A stretch of 64,000 bases of DNA, taken from assembly GCF_006439015.1 (NCBI RefSeq), contig NZ_RCZG01000015.1, positions 55,880-119,879 of the forward strand, given 5' to 3'. This document shows, piece after piece, positions 45,600-53,775 of the stretch; within the stretch, counting starts at the first letter, position 1; each line of letters starts with the position of its first letter. Made by a program: the position numbers and the translations under genes. The stretch comes from Mycolicibacterium hodleri (lineage in GTDB: Bacteria > Actinomycetota > Actinomycetes > Mycobacteriales > Mycobacteriaceae). Below the pieces are notes generated by a model, which was given only the letters and a program-made list of their open reading frames with translations, was not told the DNA's origin and searched no databases.

Positions 45600-46304
45600 A
45601 TGACAGAGCATGACCACGACCACGACCGTACGGTCAAGCCCATGGTCGACGAGGTCACCGACTTCGAGGTTCTCGAGATCGCGCTGCGCGAATTGTGCAT
45701 CGAGAAGGGCATCTTCACCGCCGAGGAGCACCGCCTGTTCACCGAATTCGCCGAGCAGATCGGTCCGACCCCGGCAGCACGGTTGGTGGCCCGCGCTTGG
45801 CTCGATCCCGACTTCAAGCAGCTGGCCCTCACCGAACCGATGACGGCCAGCACGGAAGTCGGCGTCGATTGGCTCGAGCCGACCGGATTCGGCACCCCAA
45901 GTGACTTCACGGCCTTTCAGATCCTCGCGGATACGCCGACGGTGCACCACGTGATCGTGTGTGCCCTCTGCTCGTGTTACCCGCGACCCATCCTCGGGAA
46001 TTCACCGGAGTGGTACCGCACACCCAATTACCGAAGGCGACTCGTGCGTTGGCCGCGCCAAGTGCTTTCGGAGTTCGGGCTCTACCTGGGCGACGACATC
46101 GAGGTGCGGGTTCAGGACTCCAACCAGAAGCACCGTTTCATGGTCATGCCGATGCGTCCGGCCGGCACCGATGGCTGGAACGAGGATCAGCTGGTCGAGA
46201 TCATCACGCGCGATTGCCTGATTGGTGTCGCGCTGCCCAAGGCGGGAGTGACCACCAACGTCATTACGGCTACCCGGGCCGCGATGCACCCGACCGGAGA
46301 GTGA
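45600..46304 (+). CDS. Nitrile hydratase alpha/thiocyanate hydrolase gamma-type catalytic subunit
   Basis: A 234-aa metal subunit. The claw motif VCALCSCYPRP (Cys121, Cys124, Ser125, Cys126) binds low-spin Co(III) or Fe(III), with two cysteines normally oxidised after translation; Tyr after the last Cys fits the cobalt type. PEWYRTPNYRRRLVRWPRQVLSEFG resembles thiocyanate hydrolase gamma as well as NHase alpha. Ala sits at the second motif position where Thr or Ser is usual. The N-terminus carries an EHDHDHD cluster that could bind metal. It hydrates nitriles or hydrolyses thiocyanate or a related compound; substrate not determinable. Confidence 0.88.
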   Translation: MTEHDHDHDRTVKPMVDEVTDFEVLEIALRELCIEKGIFTAEEHRLFTEFAEQIGPTPAARLVARAWLDPDFKQLALTEPMTASTEVGVDWLEPTGFGTPSDFTAFQILADTPTVHHVIVCALCSCYPRPILGNSPEWYRTPNYRRRLVRWPRQVLSEFGLYLGDDIEVRVQDSNQKHRFMVMPMRPAGTDGWNEDQLVEIITRDCLIGVALPKAGVTTNVITATRAAMHPTGE

Positions 46305-46305
46305 C

Positions 46306-46677
46306 GTGAGCAGCACACCCGAGCCGGCCTCGGTGTCGCTTGTCGACAGCGCTGCCATCAAGCAGATCGTCGACCGCAATCAGGTGTGGCCGAAGATGGC
46401 AGCCAAGTATGGCGTCGAGAATCCAGTGCCGCCATGGAAGACCAGCCTCGATGGCCTCTGCGACGCTCTGGACCAGGCCTCCTGCGATTCGGATGCACCG
46501 AGTTTCAAGGAGCGTCGCGACGAGGAGGATGCGCTGTCGGCGACCATCTACTCCGACCTGCCCTATCCGGAGAATCAACTGATCTCGCTGGCACACTCGC
46601 TGATCGTCCGCGGGATCGTTACCGAAGCCGAACTGCAGCAACGAATTTCGGCTATTCGCCAACGTCTAGAAGCCTGA
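46306..46677 (+). CDS. NHase-type accessory/chaperone protein (P15K/NhlE-like)
   Basis: A 123-aa helical protein starting at a GTG one base after the catalytic subunit gene. PYPENQLISLAHSLIVRGIVTEAELQQRISAIRQR and the WKTSLDGLCDALDQ region resemble the N-terminal domain of NHase beta. Such beta-like small proteins (NhlE, P15K) act as self-subunit-swapping chaperones that insert cobalt into the catalytic subunit. An alternative is a small third subunit of the enzyme itself. Confidence 0.7.
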   Translation: MSSTPEPASVSLVDSAAIKQIVDRNQVWPKMAAKYGVENPVPPWKTSLDGLCDALDQASCDSDAPSFKERRDEEDALSATIYSDLPYPENQLISLAHSLIVRGIVTEAELQQRISAIRQRLEA

Positions 46678-46691
46678 CGTGCGACGGCGTC

Positions 46692-47168
46692 TCACCGCGG
46701 AGGCGAGGCGTCAACGAGTTCGACGGCGTCGCCGACGTTGATCGTGATGACGTCCGATGGCGGGGACGTCGCAGTTGACGCCTGCTCGTCTATGGAGTCG
46801 CCGACATATCGTGCCAACTCGGCCATTCCGCTGAACATCGAAGCGGCGGCAAACAGTGGAGTCTCGGACACGCGCAGATAGCTGGCGATCGGCACCTCGG
46901 GCGATCCGTCAAGCTCGCCACTGAAAGTCTCCGCCCTGGCGAACAACTCGTGGACGTCGATCACCTTCACCCGCAGCTTCTCCTGCGCGAGCCTGCCCAG
47001 TTCCCGGCCCGACTCCGGATCGGTGACAACCCGGCCTCCCTCTGAGAAAACCGCGAAGATCATGCCGGGCGCTACGCCCGCGTCGGCGCCTCTGTTGATG
47101 ACGAGTGTGTACTCGTCCTCGACGAGAGCTACCCGTCCGGTGATGGGTGAGCCGATCATGGTCGTCAC
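46692..47168 (-). CDS. FlgT_C-like OB-fold protein, uncharacterised
   Basis: From a GTG at 47168 (overlapping the upstream stop as GTGA) the product has 158 residues. Its core VALVEDEYTLVINRGADAGVAPGMIFAVFSEGGRVVTDPESGRELGRLAQEK, then LRVKVIDVHELFARAETF, matches the pattern of the FlgT C-terminal domain, otherwise known from flagellar assembly proteins. There are no flagella genes here. The C-terminal part may interact with the membrane partner encoded upstream. Confidence 0.55.
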   Translation of the reverse strand: MTTMIGSPITGRVALVEDEYTLVINRGADAGVAPGMIFAVFSEGGRVVTDPESGRELGRLAQEKLRVKVIDVHELFARAETFSGELDGSPEVPIASYLRVSETPLFAAASMFSGMAELARYVGDSIDEQASTATSPPSDVITINVGDAVELVDASPPR

Positions 47169-47995
47169 GCGCCCGACACGGCATCCTGCCGCGGGGTCTG
47201 GAATCCGCCCCCATCTCTGATGCGAGGCCGAAGGCCGTGCTGGACGGAGGCGGGCGTCCCGAAGGACAGTTCGGTCGCGGTCTTCGCCTGGATCAGCGCC
47301 ACCACCGCCTCCTGGTGCCGCTCCGTTCCGAACGCGCTGAGCGCAAAGGCCAGTTTGCCGTCCACGTACTCGACGGAGCGGTGCAAATCCGGCGTCGAGG
47401 GGGTCTCGTCCTTCACGTCGGTGCTGGGCGCCCGTCCTTCGCCGAGGCTGATGTACCACCGGTGCGCAACCACGCCGAATGCAAGCGAGAAGCCGGGGAC
47501 GAACACGACGGCGCAGGTGACTCCCAGCGCGCTGTCGAGGGTCAATGATCCGGCGGCACTGACAGCGACGGACAACGCCAGTGCGCCGAGCAGTCGCAGC
47601 GCCGGCGGCACTTCGCTGATGACGTGCCATCCGAAGCTCGCGATGGTCCGGCAGACGTGGGCGACGTTTCTACCGAACGTGGCAACGACGGCGCCCGCCT
47701 TGATCGCGATCCGCCCGAACTCATCGGCGCGCTGGCGGGTCGCCTTGCCCGTCGGCATCGTGCGCTTGGACGGTGCCTCAGGTGCAGCTTCCGTCGCGAC
47801 CGGAGGTGACGCGTCATCGGCGTCGCCCCGGCGCGCCGCCGTCTCGGACTCGACCCCGACCGCTTCTACGCGCAGCTGGCCGAGCTCCTCCGCCGCTGCC
47901 GTCGGCCTGTCCTCAATCACGCCGGTGTGAACCACTCCTGCATCATCCAGTGCCATTGGCCACACACGTAACGGGCGCGCCGCACCGAACTCCAT
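47165..47995 (-). CDS. Uncharacterised protein with two central membrane segments
   Basis: About 276 residues: an Ala/Glu-rich N-terminus, a basic helix (KATRQRADEFGRIAIKAGAVVATFG), two hydrophobic helices (LRLLGALALSVAVSAAGSLTL and LGVTCAVVFVPGFSLAFGVVAHRW), then a soluble tail with SVEYVDGKLAFALSAFGTERHQEAVVALIQAKTAT. No family is recognised. Its last codons overlap the FlgT_C-like gene, so the two form an operon. Confidence 0.55.
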   Translation of the reverse strand: MEFGAARPLRVWPMALDDAGVVHTGVIEDRPTAAAEELGQLRVEAVGVESETAARRGDADDASPPVATEAAPEAPSKRTMPTGKATRQRADEFGRIAIKAGAVVATFGRNVAHVCRTIASFGWHVISEVPPALRLLGALALSVAVSAAGSLTLDSALGVTCAVVFVPGFSLAFGVVAHRWYISLGEGRAPSTDVKDETPSTPDLHRSVEYVDGKLAFALSAFGTERHQEAVVALIQAKTATELSFGTPASVQHGLRPRIRDGGGFQTPRQDAVSGA

Positions 47996-48408
47996 TGATT
48001 GGCCGAGTTCACCGTCACCATTCACGTCGACTCCCGTCGACTCGCATCGACTCGCATCGACACTGTCACGCCCTTGGGTTCATCCGGTGTGCGGCAACGA
48101 CGATTTTGCGTTCAGTTGGGCGCGCGAGTACCACGCGGACGAACGCCTCGCGGCGGAACACCTATCGGATGTATTGCGGCCACTACGAACGGCTTTCGAC
48201 GAGAGCGGCGAGGTCCCCGACTAGGTCGGCGTGGATCTTTACTCACCTGAACTATGTTGTGATTCACTGCTCAACACGTGGACGTATTACTGACATCGCC
48301 GCCAAAACACCATGCCGGGCAAACCTGCGGAATAGAGTCCAGTCCGAGGACACTCGGCGGCTGCGAGCACCTGCGGGCTTCGGGGTGTCCCATTCGCGAG
48401 GAGGCGAC
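47996..48408. other. Intergenic region with a 10-bp tandem repeat
   Basis: About 410 bp between divergent genes. At 48027-48060 there are three tandem TCGACTCGCA-type units (the first degenerate). The part from 48235 to 48300 is AT-richer and probably holds the promoter of the dehydrogenase-like gene. No coding region supported, although a plus-strand frame is open throughout. Confidence 0.5.
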
Positions 48409-49905
48409 ATGGGGGAATCAGCAGCTATCGCAACGGGCAATCGACCTCCGAGCGGTTACGCCAAGTATGTCGGCCGGGTCGGGGGATTGGCGTTCGCTCT
48501 CGGGGTCGGGGCCGCGATACTCATCGGGGCGGGGGCGGCCTCGGCGAACACCGGCGAATCCGGTGCCGGAGACTCCGGCGGGGCGACCAGTCACTCGTCG
48601 CCCGGTCCACGGACTCGAGAGGCGCCAAGGACGCCCCCACGCGCCAGTGCATCGTCCGACAACCGCCAGAGCATCAGGGAGTCGCGTCGGCTGGCACACC
48701 GCGACAGCCTCGAGGGCAGACGAGCCGCGCGGCAGGCGGCGAACGACAGCCCGACTGCGGCTGCCCGGCCGACCAGACCGGTCCAGACCGTCACCATCAG
48801 GACGGCCGTCGCCGATCCCGCCTCGACACCGGCAGTGAGTTCGCTCGGCAGCAGCGGCGCGAAGACGACCGAGACCCCCACCGCCACCGCCACTGCGGTC
48901 GACCGAACCGTCGTGGCCAGCGGACTCGACGGGCCGGTGGACTTCCAATTCCTGCCCGACGGGCGGATCGTCGTCGCGGAGAAGGGCGGCAAGATCAAGA
49001 TCGTCGAGGACGGCACCGTCTCCAGACGCCCGTTGGTCAGGCTGCCGGTCCTCACCCAGGGCGAGCGCGGAATCAACGGCATCGCCGTCGATCCCGACTT
49101 CGCCACCAACGGCTACCTCTACGTGGCCTACACGACGAGGACCGCCCGCGACCGGTTGACGCGGCTGACGGTGGTCGGCGACAGGGTCAAGTTCGGGTCA
49201 CCGAAGGTGCTGCTGGAGACCACGGACAGGTCGGAGCTCTTCCACCACGGTGGAGCACTCGGGTTCGGGCCCGACGGCAAGCTCTACTGGGGAGTGGGCG
49301 ACAACAAGAACGGGGCGAATGCGCAGGATCTGTCGACCATTCACGGCAAGGTCATCCGGATCAACCCGGATGGCTCCGTCCCGACGGACAACCCGGACCT
49401 TGGCCCAGGTGCGCTGCCGGTGATCTACGCCTCCGGGTTTCGCAATCCGTTCCGGCTGACGTTTACGCCGACCGGCGAACTGCTGCTCACCGATGTCGGT
49501 GAGAACTCGTTCGAGGAACTCAATCTCGTAACGGCCGGAGGCAATTACGGCTGGCCCAACGCCGAGGGCAATTGCGCTCCTTGCGCGTCCATCGACCCGA
49601 TCTACACCTATGCCCACAACGGCGGTGGCGCAGCGATCACCTCGGTGCTGTTCTACGACGGCGGCCTACTCGGCGCCGCGTATCAGGACAAGGTGTTCAT
49701 CACCGACGAGGTACAGGGCTGGATGAAGGTACTGACATGCAGCGCCGACTTCTCGTCGTGCGGCGACGTCCAGGACTTCGATCCGGCGGCCGGCACGTCC
49801 GTCGTCCTGAGACAGGCCCCCGACGGCAGCATCTACCAGCTCACCTATGCGCCGGGCCAGCTCGTCCGCATCGCCGGGGCGAGTCCGGCCGCGGCACTCG
49901 TCTGA
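48409..49905 (+). CDS. Secreted PQQ-dependent sugar dehydrogenase-like propeller protein
   Basis: A 498-aa exported protein: an N-terminal hydrophobic signal segment (VGGLAFALGVGAAILIGAGAASA), a low-complexity Ser/Thr/Arg/Pro linker to about residue 160, then a GSDH-type six-blade propeller (VASGLDGPVDFQFLPDGRIVVAEKGGKIKIV, GERGINGIAVDPDFATNGYLYVAYT, HHGGALGFGPDGKLYWGVGDN, IHGKVIRINPDGSVPTDNP, ASGFRNPFRLTFTPTGELLLTDVG, GGNYGWP). The conserved His and Arg for PQQ and substrate appear present. The ATG at 48409 follows CGAGGAGG. Confidence 0.85.
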   Translation: MGESAAIATGNRPPSGYAKYVGRVGGLAFALGVGAAILIGAGAASANTGESGAGDSGGATSHSSPGPRTREAPRTPPRASASSDNRQSIRESRRLAHRDSLEGRRAARQAANDSPTAAARPTRPVQTVTIRTAVADPASTPAVSSLGSSGAKTTETPTATATAVDRTVVASGLDGPVDFQFLPDGRIVVAEKGGKIKIVEDGTVSRRPLVRLPVLTQGERGINGIAVDPDFATNGYLYVAYTTRTARDRLTRLTVVGDRVKFGSPKVLLETTDRSELFHHGGALGFGPDGKLYWGVGDNKNGANAQDLSTIHGKVIRINPDGSVPTDNPDLGPGALPVIYASGFRNPFRLTFTPTGELLLTDVGENSFEELNLVTAGGNYGWPNAEGNCAPCASIDPIYTYAHNGGGAAITSVLFYDGGLLGAAYQDKVFITDEVQGWMKVLTCSADFSSCGDVQDFDPAAGTSVVLRQAPDGSIYQLTYAPGQLVRIAGASPAAALV

Positions 49906-50092
49906 CGCCGCCGGTCTAGCGGGGTTCCTCGAGCCATGGGACTCCTTGGGCGAATCGTTATGCTCAGAGGCGGGTTTCGGCGTTGACACTCGTCGCCGCG
50001 ATCGACCAGATCACCGGCCGCGTCATACCGTTGTGATCTCGGTGGAGCTGTTCCCGCGCACTCCGACCCTCGTCCGGCGGTTCGCCCGTCGT

Positions 50093-51142
50093 TCAGCCCG
50101 ACTGTCTGCTCTGGTGCTTGGCCTGCCTCAGGCTGACCCAGAACCTGGCGGCTTCGCGGATCGACTCCTCGACAGGCCTTGGCTGCCAACCCAGTTCGCG
50201 GTTGGCCTTGCCGCAGTCCAATGGCGCCTCGGCGCGCATCAGCCTCAACGACTCCAGCGACATCCGCTCGTCAGTGCCCTTGAGCCGCGCCTTCATGCTG
50301 CCGATCGCGGCCATCGCGTACGACACCGGCAGAGCCATGGACCTACCGGGCGCCGGCACCCCCGCGGCTTCGGCGGCGATGCGGACGACATCGGCGTTGC
50401 TGATCATCTTCTCCGAGATCAGGTAGCGCTCGCCGACGCGACCCTTCTCCGCGGCCAGGATCAAAGCCCTTGCGGCGTCGTCGATCCCGACGGCCTCCAA
50501 CTCGATGCCGCTCATCACGAACGGCAGCTTGCCGAATGCTGCCCCGGCGATGATCGCCCCGTGCGGGGTGCGCCCCCAGTCGCCGGCACCGTACGTCGTC
50601 GACACGCACATCGCGACGGCGGGCAGCCCGCGGTCGCGGGCGTACTCCATGACGAGGTTCTCTGCCTGGACTCGGGACCGGACGTACGGTGTCACACCTC
50701 GTAGCCGTGTGGTCGGCGACAGTTCGCCCCCGTCGAAGACCACATCGTCCTCGGTGGCCGTGCGCCCACGCTTGCGCCCGACGGTGACGTAGCTGCTGGT
50801 GAAGACGAAGCATTTTAGGCTGGCGGCGATGCCCTTCTCGCTGGCGATCTCGAGCACATTCCGGGTGCCCTCCACGTTGGTGCGGAAGAGCGGCGCCGGG
50901 TCCCTCAACCAGCCACGGGCGTCGACGACGCAGTAGTAGACGACGTCGCAGCCCGTCATCGCCTCGCGAAGGACCCCGTCGTCCCAGATGTCGCCGACGA
51001 AGCGCGCCGCGTCGAGGTCGTCGATTCCGATCGTGTTGGCACCTGCCCGCACCATGACACGGACGTCCTGCCCGTCGGCCACCAGTTGCCTCGTGACGTG
51101 GGAGCCGAGGTAGCCGTTGGCACCGATCACGAGGGCGGTCAC
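50093..51142 (-). CDS. NAD-dependent epimerase/SDR, 3-beta-HSD-like
   Basis: A 349-aa extended SDR. From the GTG at 51142 it starts MTALVIGANGYLGSHVTRQL (GxxGxxG NAD site), with DVVYYCVVDARGW and FVFTSSYVTVG. The active-site segment reads PYVRSRVQAE: the catalytic Tyr is there, but the Lys of YxxxK is Arg (codon CGA). It overlaps the stop of the SnoaL-like gene. The shared KstR-type operator suggests a role in sterol or steroid metabolism. Confidence 0.8.
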   Translation of the reverse strand: MTALVIGANGYLGSHVTRQLVADGQDVRVMVRAGANTIGIDDLDAARFVGDIWDDGVLREAMTGCDVVYYCVVDARGWLRDPAPLFRTNVEGTRNVLEIASEKGIAASLKCFVFTSSYVTVGRKRGRTATEDDVVFDGGELSPTTRLRGVTPYVRSRVQAENLVMEYARDRGLPAVAMCVSTTYGAGDWGRTPHGAIIAGAAFGKLPFVMSGIELEAVGIDDAARALILAAEKGRVGERYLISEKMISNADVVRIAAEAAGVPAPGRSMALPVSYAMAAIGSMKARLKGTDERMSLESLRLMRAEAPLDCGKANRELGWQPRPVEESIREAARFWVSLRQAKHQSRQSG

Positions 51143-51645
51143 GTCATACCGCCGAACTTGGCCATCCATGCGGCCGCCTCGTCCGGCAGCGTGCCCAGTT
51201 CTTCGGCCTTCCCACACCACTTCACGGTCGCCGCGACGAAGCGCAGCGGGTTGTAGACGTCTTCCTGCCTGCGCCACTTCCCGTCGCCCGCGTAGGTGAC
51301 GATCGAGATGTTCGTGGCGCTGATGATCGTGCCGTCACCGGGGTCGCGCATGGGGTTGTCCAGCTCGCACAGAACGCGGCCCGTCGCTTCGTCGTACACG
51401 GTCCACAGGGACGGAAACGACGTCATGTAGCTGCCGGGGAAGTTCTCCATCGTCTTCCAGATCCAGGGCCGCACCTGTTCGCGGCCGTGCATCGTCCCCG
51501 CCGCATGCTCGACGTAGGTGACGTCGTCGGTGTACTGGTCAACCCACGGATCCCAGTCCCTGGTCGCGGCCGCGCGACCGACCGTGGCCTCGAACCCGGC
51601 GAACGCGTCGACGAGCTCGTCCCGGCTGAAAGTGCTACCCGTCAC
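51139..51645 (-). CDS. SnoaL/NTF2-like protein
   Basis: A 168-aa cone-shaped NTF2-fold protein (FAGFEATVGRAAATRDWDPWVDQYTDDVTYVEHAAGTMHGREQVRPWIWKTM ... NISIVTYAGDGKWRRQEDVYNPLRF). Members include ketosteroid-isomerase-like and polyketide-cyclase enzymes. The GTG at 51645 is chosen; an 80-codon upstream extension crosses the divergent promoter. It forms an operon with the SDR and is divergent from the secreted hydrolase. Confidence 0.83.
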   Translation of the reverse strand: MTGSTFSRDELVDAFAGFEATVGRAAATRDWDPWVDQYTDDVTYVEHAAGTMHGREQVRPWIWKTMENFPGSYMTSFPSLWTVYDEATGRVLCELDNPMRDPGDGTIISATNISIVTYAGDGKWRRQEDVYNPLRFVAATVKWCGKAEELGTLPDEAAAWMAKFGGMT

Positions 51646-51654
51646 ACCCAGAAC

Positions 51655-51668
51655 TAGAACACGTTCTA
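51655..51668. promoter_or_regulatory. KstR-type operator
   Basis: TAGAACACGTTCTA fits the KstR consensus TNNAACNNGTTNNA at every fixed position, with perfect 6-bp arms. It sits between the SnoaL-like gene (10 bp from its start) and the divergent hydrolase (36 bp from its start). KstR represses cholesterol-catabolism genes in mycobacteria, so both transcripts are candidate regulon members. Confidence 0.72.
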
Positions 51669-51703
51669 CCTCAGTTGTCGAGCCTGGTCGTATCGTCCAC
51701 GAG

Positions 51704-52627
51704 GTGGACATCGCGCGTGCACTGGTGCTCGGCGTCACCGCGACAATCGCGTGTGCCTGCATCGCGTGTGCGCCCAGTGCCTCCGCAGCCGACTTCACCG
51801 GTCCCGTCGACATCGGCGGGGGGCGAAGCCTGTTCCTGGACTGCCAGGGGGAGGGTGCGCCGACGGTGTTCGTCATCCCCGGCAAGGGCAGCTATGCCGA
51901 GGCGTGGAATGCCTCCGTCTCGCCGGCTGACCCGATCCGCTCATCGCCCTATGACCTGATCGAGGAGGCGAAGATCGAGCTGGGTCCCGAATCCGCGCAG
52001 CCCATGGTGGCGGGGGCGACGCGGATGTGCGTCTACGACCGGCCCGACACCAGGCCCGACGGTGAGGACCAGTCGACGCCCGTACCGCAGCCGCACACCG
52101 TCCAGTCCGACGTCGACGACGTGCTGAGTCTGATCAGCGCGGCCCGGCTTCCGACGCCGATGGTCTTCGTCGCCCACTCCTATGGCGGTCTGGTCCTCGA
52201 TCTCCTCGCGCGGCAGCATCCCGAGCTGGTGAGCGGCCTGGTGTTCTCCGAGCCCACCTCGGAGTTCCTGCCGACCGTCGGTAGGGCCGACCAGAACGCA
52301 GCGTTCAACATCGACGCCCAGACCGGCCCCCCGGGTATGGAGTCGGTGCTGCCCGACGACGCGTTCGCGACAATCGCCGCCGCACCGCCGTTACCGCGAG
52401 TACCCGCGATCGTGCTGAGCGCCGAGAAGTTCGTGGCCCCGTCCGAGCTCAAGCCAGATAACTACACGCAGGCCCAGGTCCGTCAGGCAAACGACATGCT
52501 GGCCGCGGCCCTCGACACCACGAACGTCGTCGTCCCAGGCACCGGGCACAACCAGATGCTGTATGAACCTCGGGCCATTGCTGACGAGATCATGACGGTG
52601 GTCGACGAGGTCCGCGCCGGGAACTAA
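51704..52627 (+). CDS. Secreted alpha/beta hydrolase
   Basis: A 307-aa exported protein: a signal peptide (ALVLGVTATIACACIACAPSASA) and an alpha/beta hydrolase fold with the nucleophile elbow VAHSYGGLVLDLL (Ser in HSYGG) and the catalytic His in VPGTGHNQM. GRSLFLDCQGEGAPTVFVIPGKGSYAE is the oxyanion-hole region. An esterase or lipase of unknown substrate; the KstR-type box upstream suggests sterol-ester or related lipid use. The GTG start at 51704 is tentative. Confidence 0.8.
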   Translation: MDIARALVLGVTATIACACIACAPSASAADFTGPVDIGGGRSLFLDCQGEGAPTVFVIPGKGSYAEAWNASVSPADPIRSSPYDLIEEAKIELGPESAQPMVAGATRMCVYDRPDTRPDGEDQSTPVPQPHTVQSDVDDVLSLISAARLPTPMVFVAHSYGGLVLDLLARQHPELVSGLVFSEPTSEFLPTVGRADQNAAFNIDAQTGPPGMESVLPDDAFATIAAAPPLPRVPAIVLSAEKFVAPSELKPDNYTQAQVRQANDMLAAALDTTNVVVPGTGHNQMLYEPRAIADEIMTVVDEVRAGN

Positions 52628-52677
52628 CGCAACACCGCGTGAGGTTGTAGAAGTGCCAACCCTTAGGAGGACGCGTG

Positions 52678-53679
52678 GTGAGAACCTATGACAAGAACCC
52701 AGCGGCAGTGAACGCTCTCACTCCCGAGCAGTACAAAGTGACGCAGAAGAACGGCACCGAACGACCATTCACCGGCGAATACTGGGACAACCACGAACCG
52801 GGCATCTACGTCGACGTGGTCTCCGGTGAACCGCTCTTCGCCTCGACCGACAAGTTCGAGAGCGGTTCCGGCTGGCCCAGTTTCACCAAGCCCATCGACG
52901 CCGTAAACGTCTTGGAGAAGCGCGACTTCAGCCATCTGATGCTGCGCACCGAGGTCCGTTCGGCACGCGGCGACAGCCACCTCGGGCACGTCTTCAAGGA
53001 CGGCCCGCGCGAGGCAGGGGGGTTGCGCTACTGCATCAACTCCGCTTCGCTGAGATTCATCCATCTCGACGACCTCGAGGCCGAGGGTTATGGCGAGTAC
53101 CGGGCACTATTCACTTCACAGGCCGGTGGGCAGGAGCGCAGCGACCGGGGAAATACAGGAGGCACAGGCATGACGACCAAGACCGCGATCCTCGCAGGCG
53201 GCTGTTTCTGGGGCATGCAGGATCTGATCCGCAAGCAGCCCGGTGTGGTGTCGACTCGCGTCGGCTACACCGGCGGCAAGAACGCCAATCCCAACTACCG
53301 CAACCATCCCGGTCACGCCGAGGCCATCGAGATCACCTACGACCCGGCACAGACCGACTACCGCGCTCTGCTGGAGTTCTTCTTCCAGATCCACGATCCG
53401 ACGACGAAGGACCGCCAGGGCAACGACGTCGGCAGCAGCTACCGCTCGGCGATCTTCTATGCCGATGACGACCAGAAGGCGGTCGCGCTCGACACCATCG
53501 CCGACGTCGAGGCGTCGGGATTGTGGCCAGGCAAGGTCGTCACCGAGGTCACCCCGGAGGTCGACTTCTGGCAGGCCGAGCCCGAGCACCAGGATTACCT
53601 GGAGAGGTATCCGAACGGGTACACCTGCCACTTTCCGCGCGCGGGCTGGAAGCTGCCGAAGCGCGAAACGGCCTCGTAG
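52678..53679 (+). CDS. MsrB-MsrA bifunctional methionine sulfoxide reductase (fusion)
   Basis: Reduces both epimers of methionine sulfoxide. Residues 1-146 are MsrB (SGSGWPSFTKP, SHLGHVFKDGP, catalytic Cys119 in RYCINSASLRF), without the zinc CxxC pairs. Residues 165-333 are MsrA (AGGCFWGMQ with Cys176, GYTGGKNANPNY, PGHAEAIEITYDP, YPNGYTCHFPRAG). The 18-residue linker is encoded by a copy of the dispersed repeat followed by ACAGGAGG and an ATG at 53170, so MsrA could also be made on its own. The gene starts with a GTG seven bases after AGGAGG. Confidence 0.88.
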   Translation: MRTYDKNPAAVNALTPEQYKVTQKNGTERPFTGEYWDNHEPGIYVDVVSGEPLFASTDKFESGSGWPSFTKPIDAVNVLEKRDFSHLMLRTEVRSARGDSHLGHVFKDGPREAGGLRYCINSASLRFIHLDDLEAEGYGEYRALFTSQAGGQERSDRGNTGGTGMTTKTAILAGGCFWGMQDLIRKQPGVVSTRVGYTGGKNANPNYRNHPGHAEAIEITYDPAQTDYRALLEFFFQIHDPTTKDRQGNDVGSSYRSAIFYADDDQKAVALDTIADVEASGLWPGKVVTEVTPEVDFWQAEPEHQDYLERYPNGYTCHFPRAGWKLPKRETAS

Positions 53680-53700
53680 TAGAGGTTCTACGGCCCAAAG

Positions 53701-53726
53701 GTCGGCGTCGCTCTGGCGGCGCCGAC
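53701..53726. terminator. Possible terminator between msrBA and P450
   Basis: Inverted repeat GTCGGCG (53701-53707) and CGCCGAC (53720-53726) with a 12-base loop in the 96-bp convergent gap. There is no T-run, so this is only a candidate. Confidence 0.4.
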
Positions 53727-53775
53727 TCTCCGCCCGTGTGACACATGATTGGTAGCGGCGGCTCGCCGACGCCAA

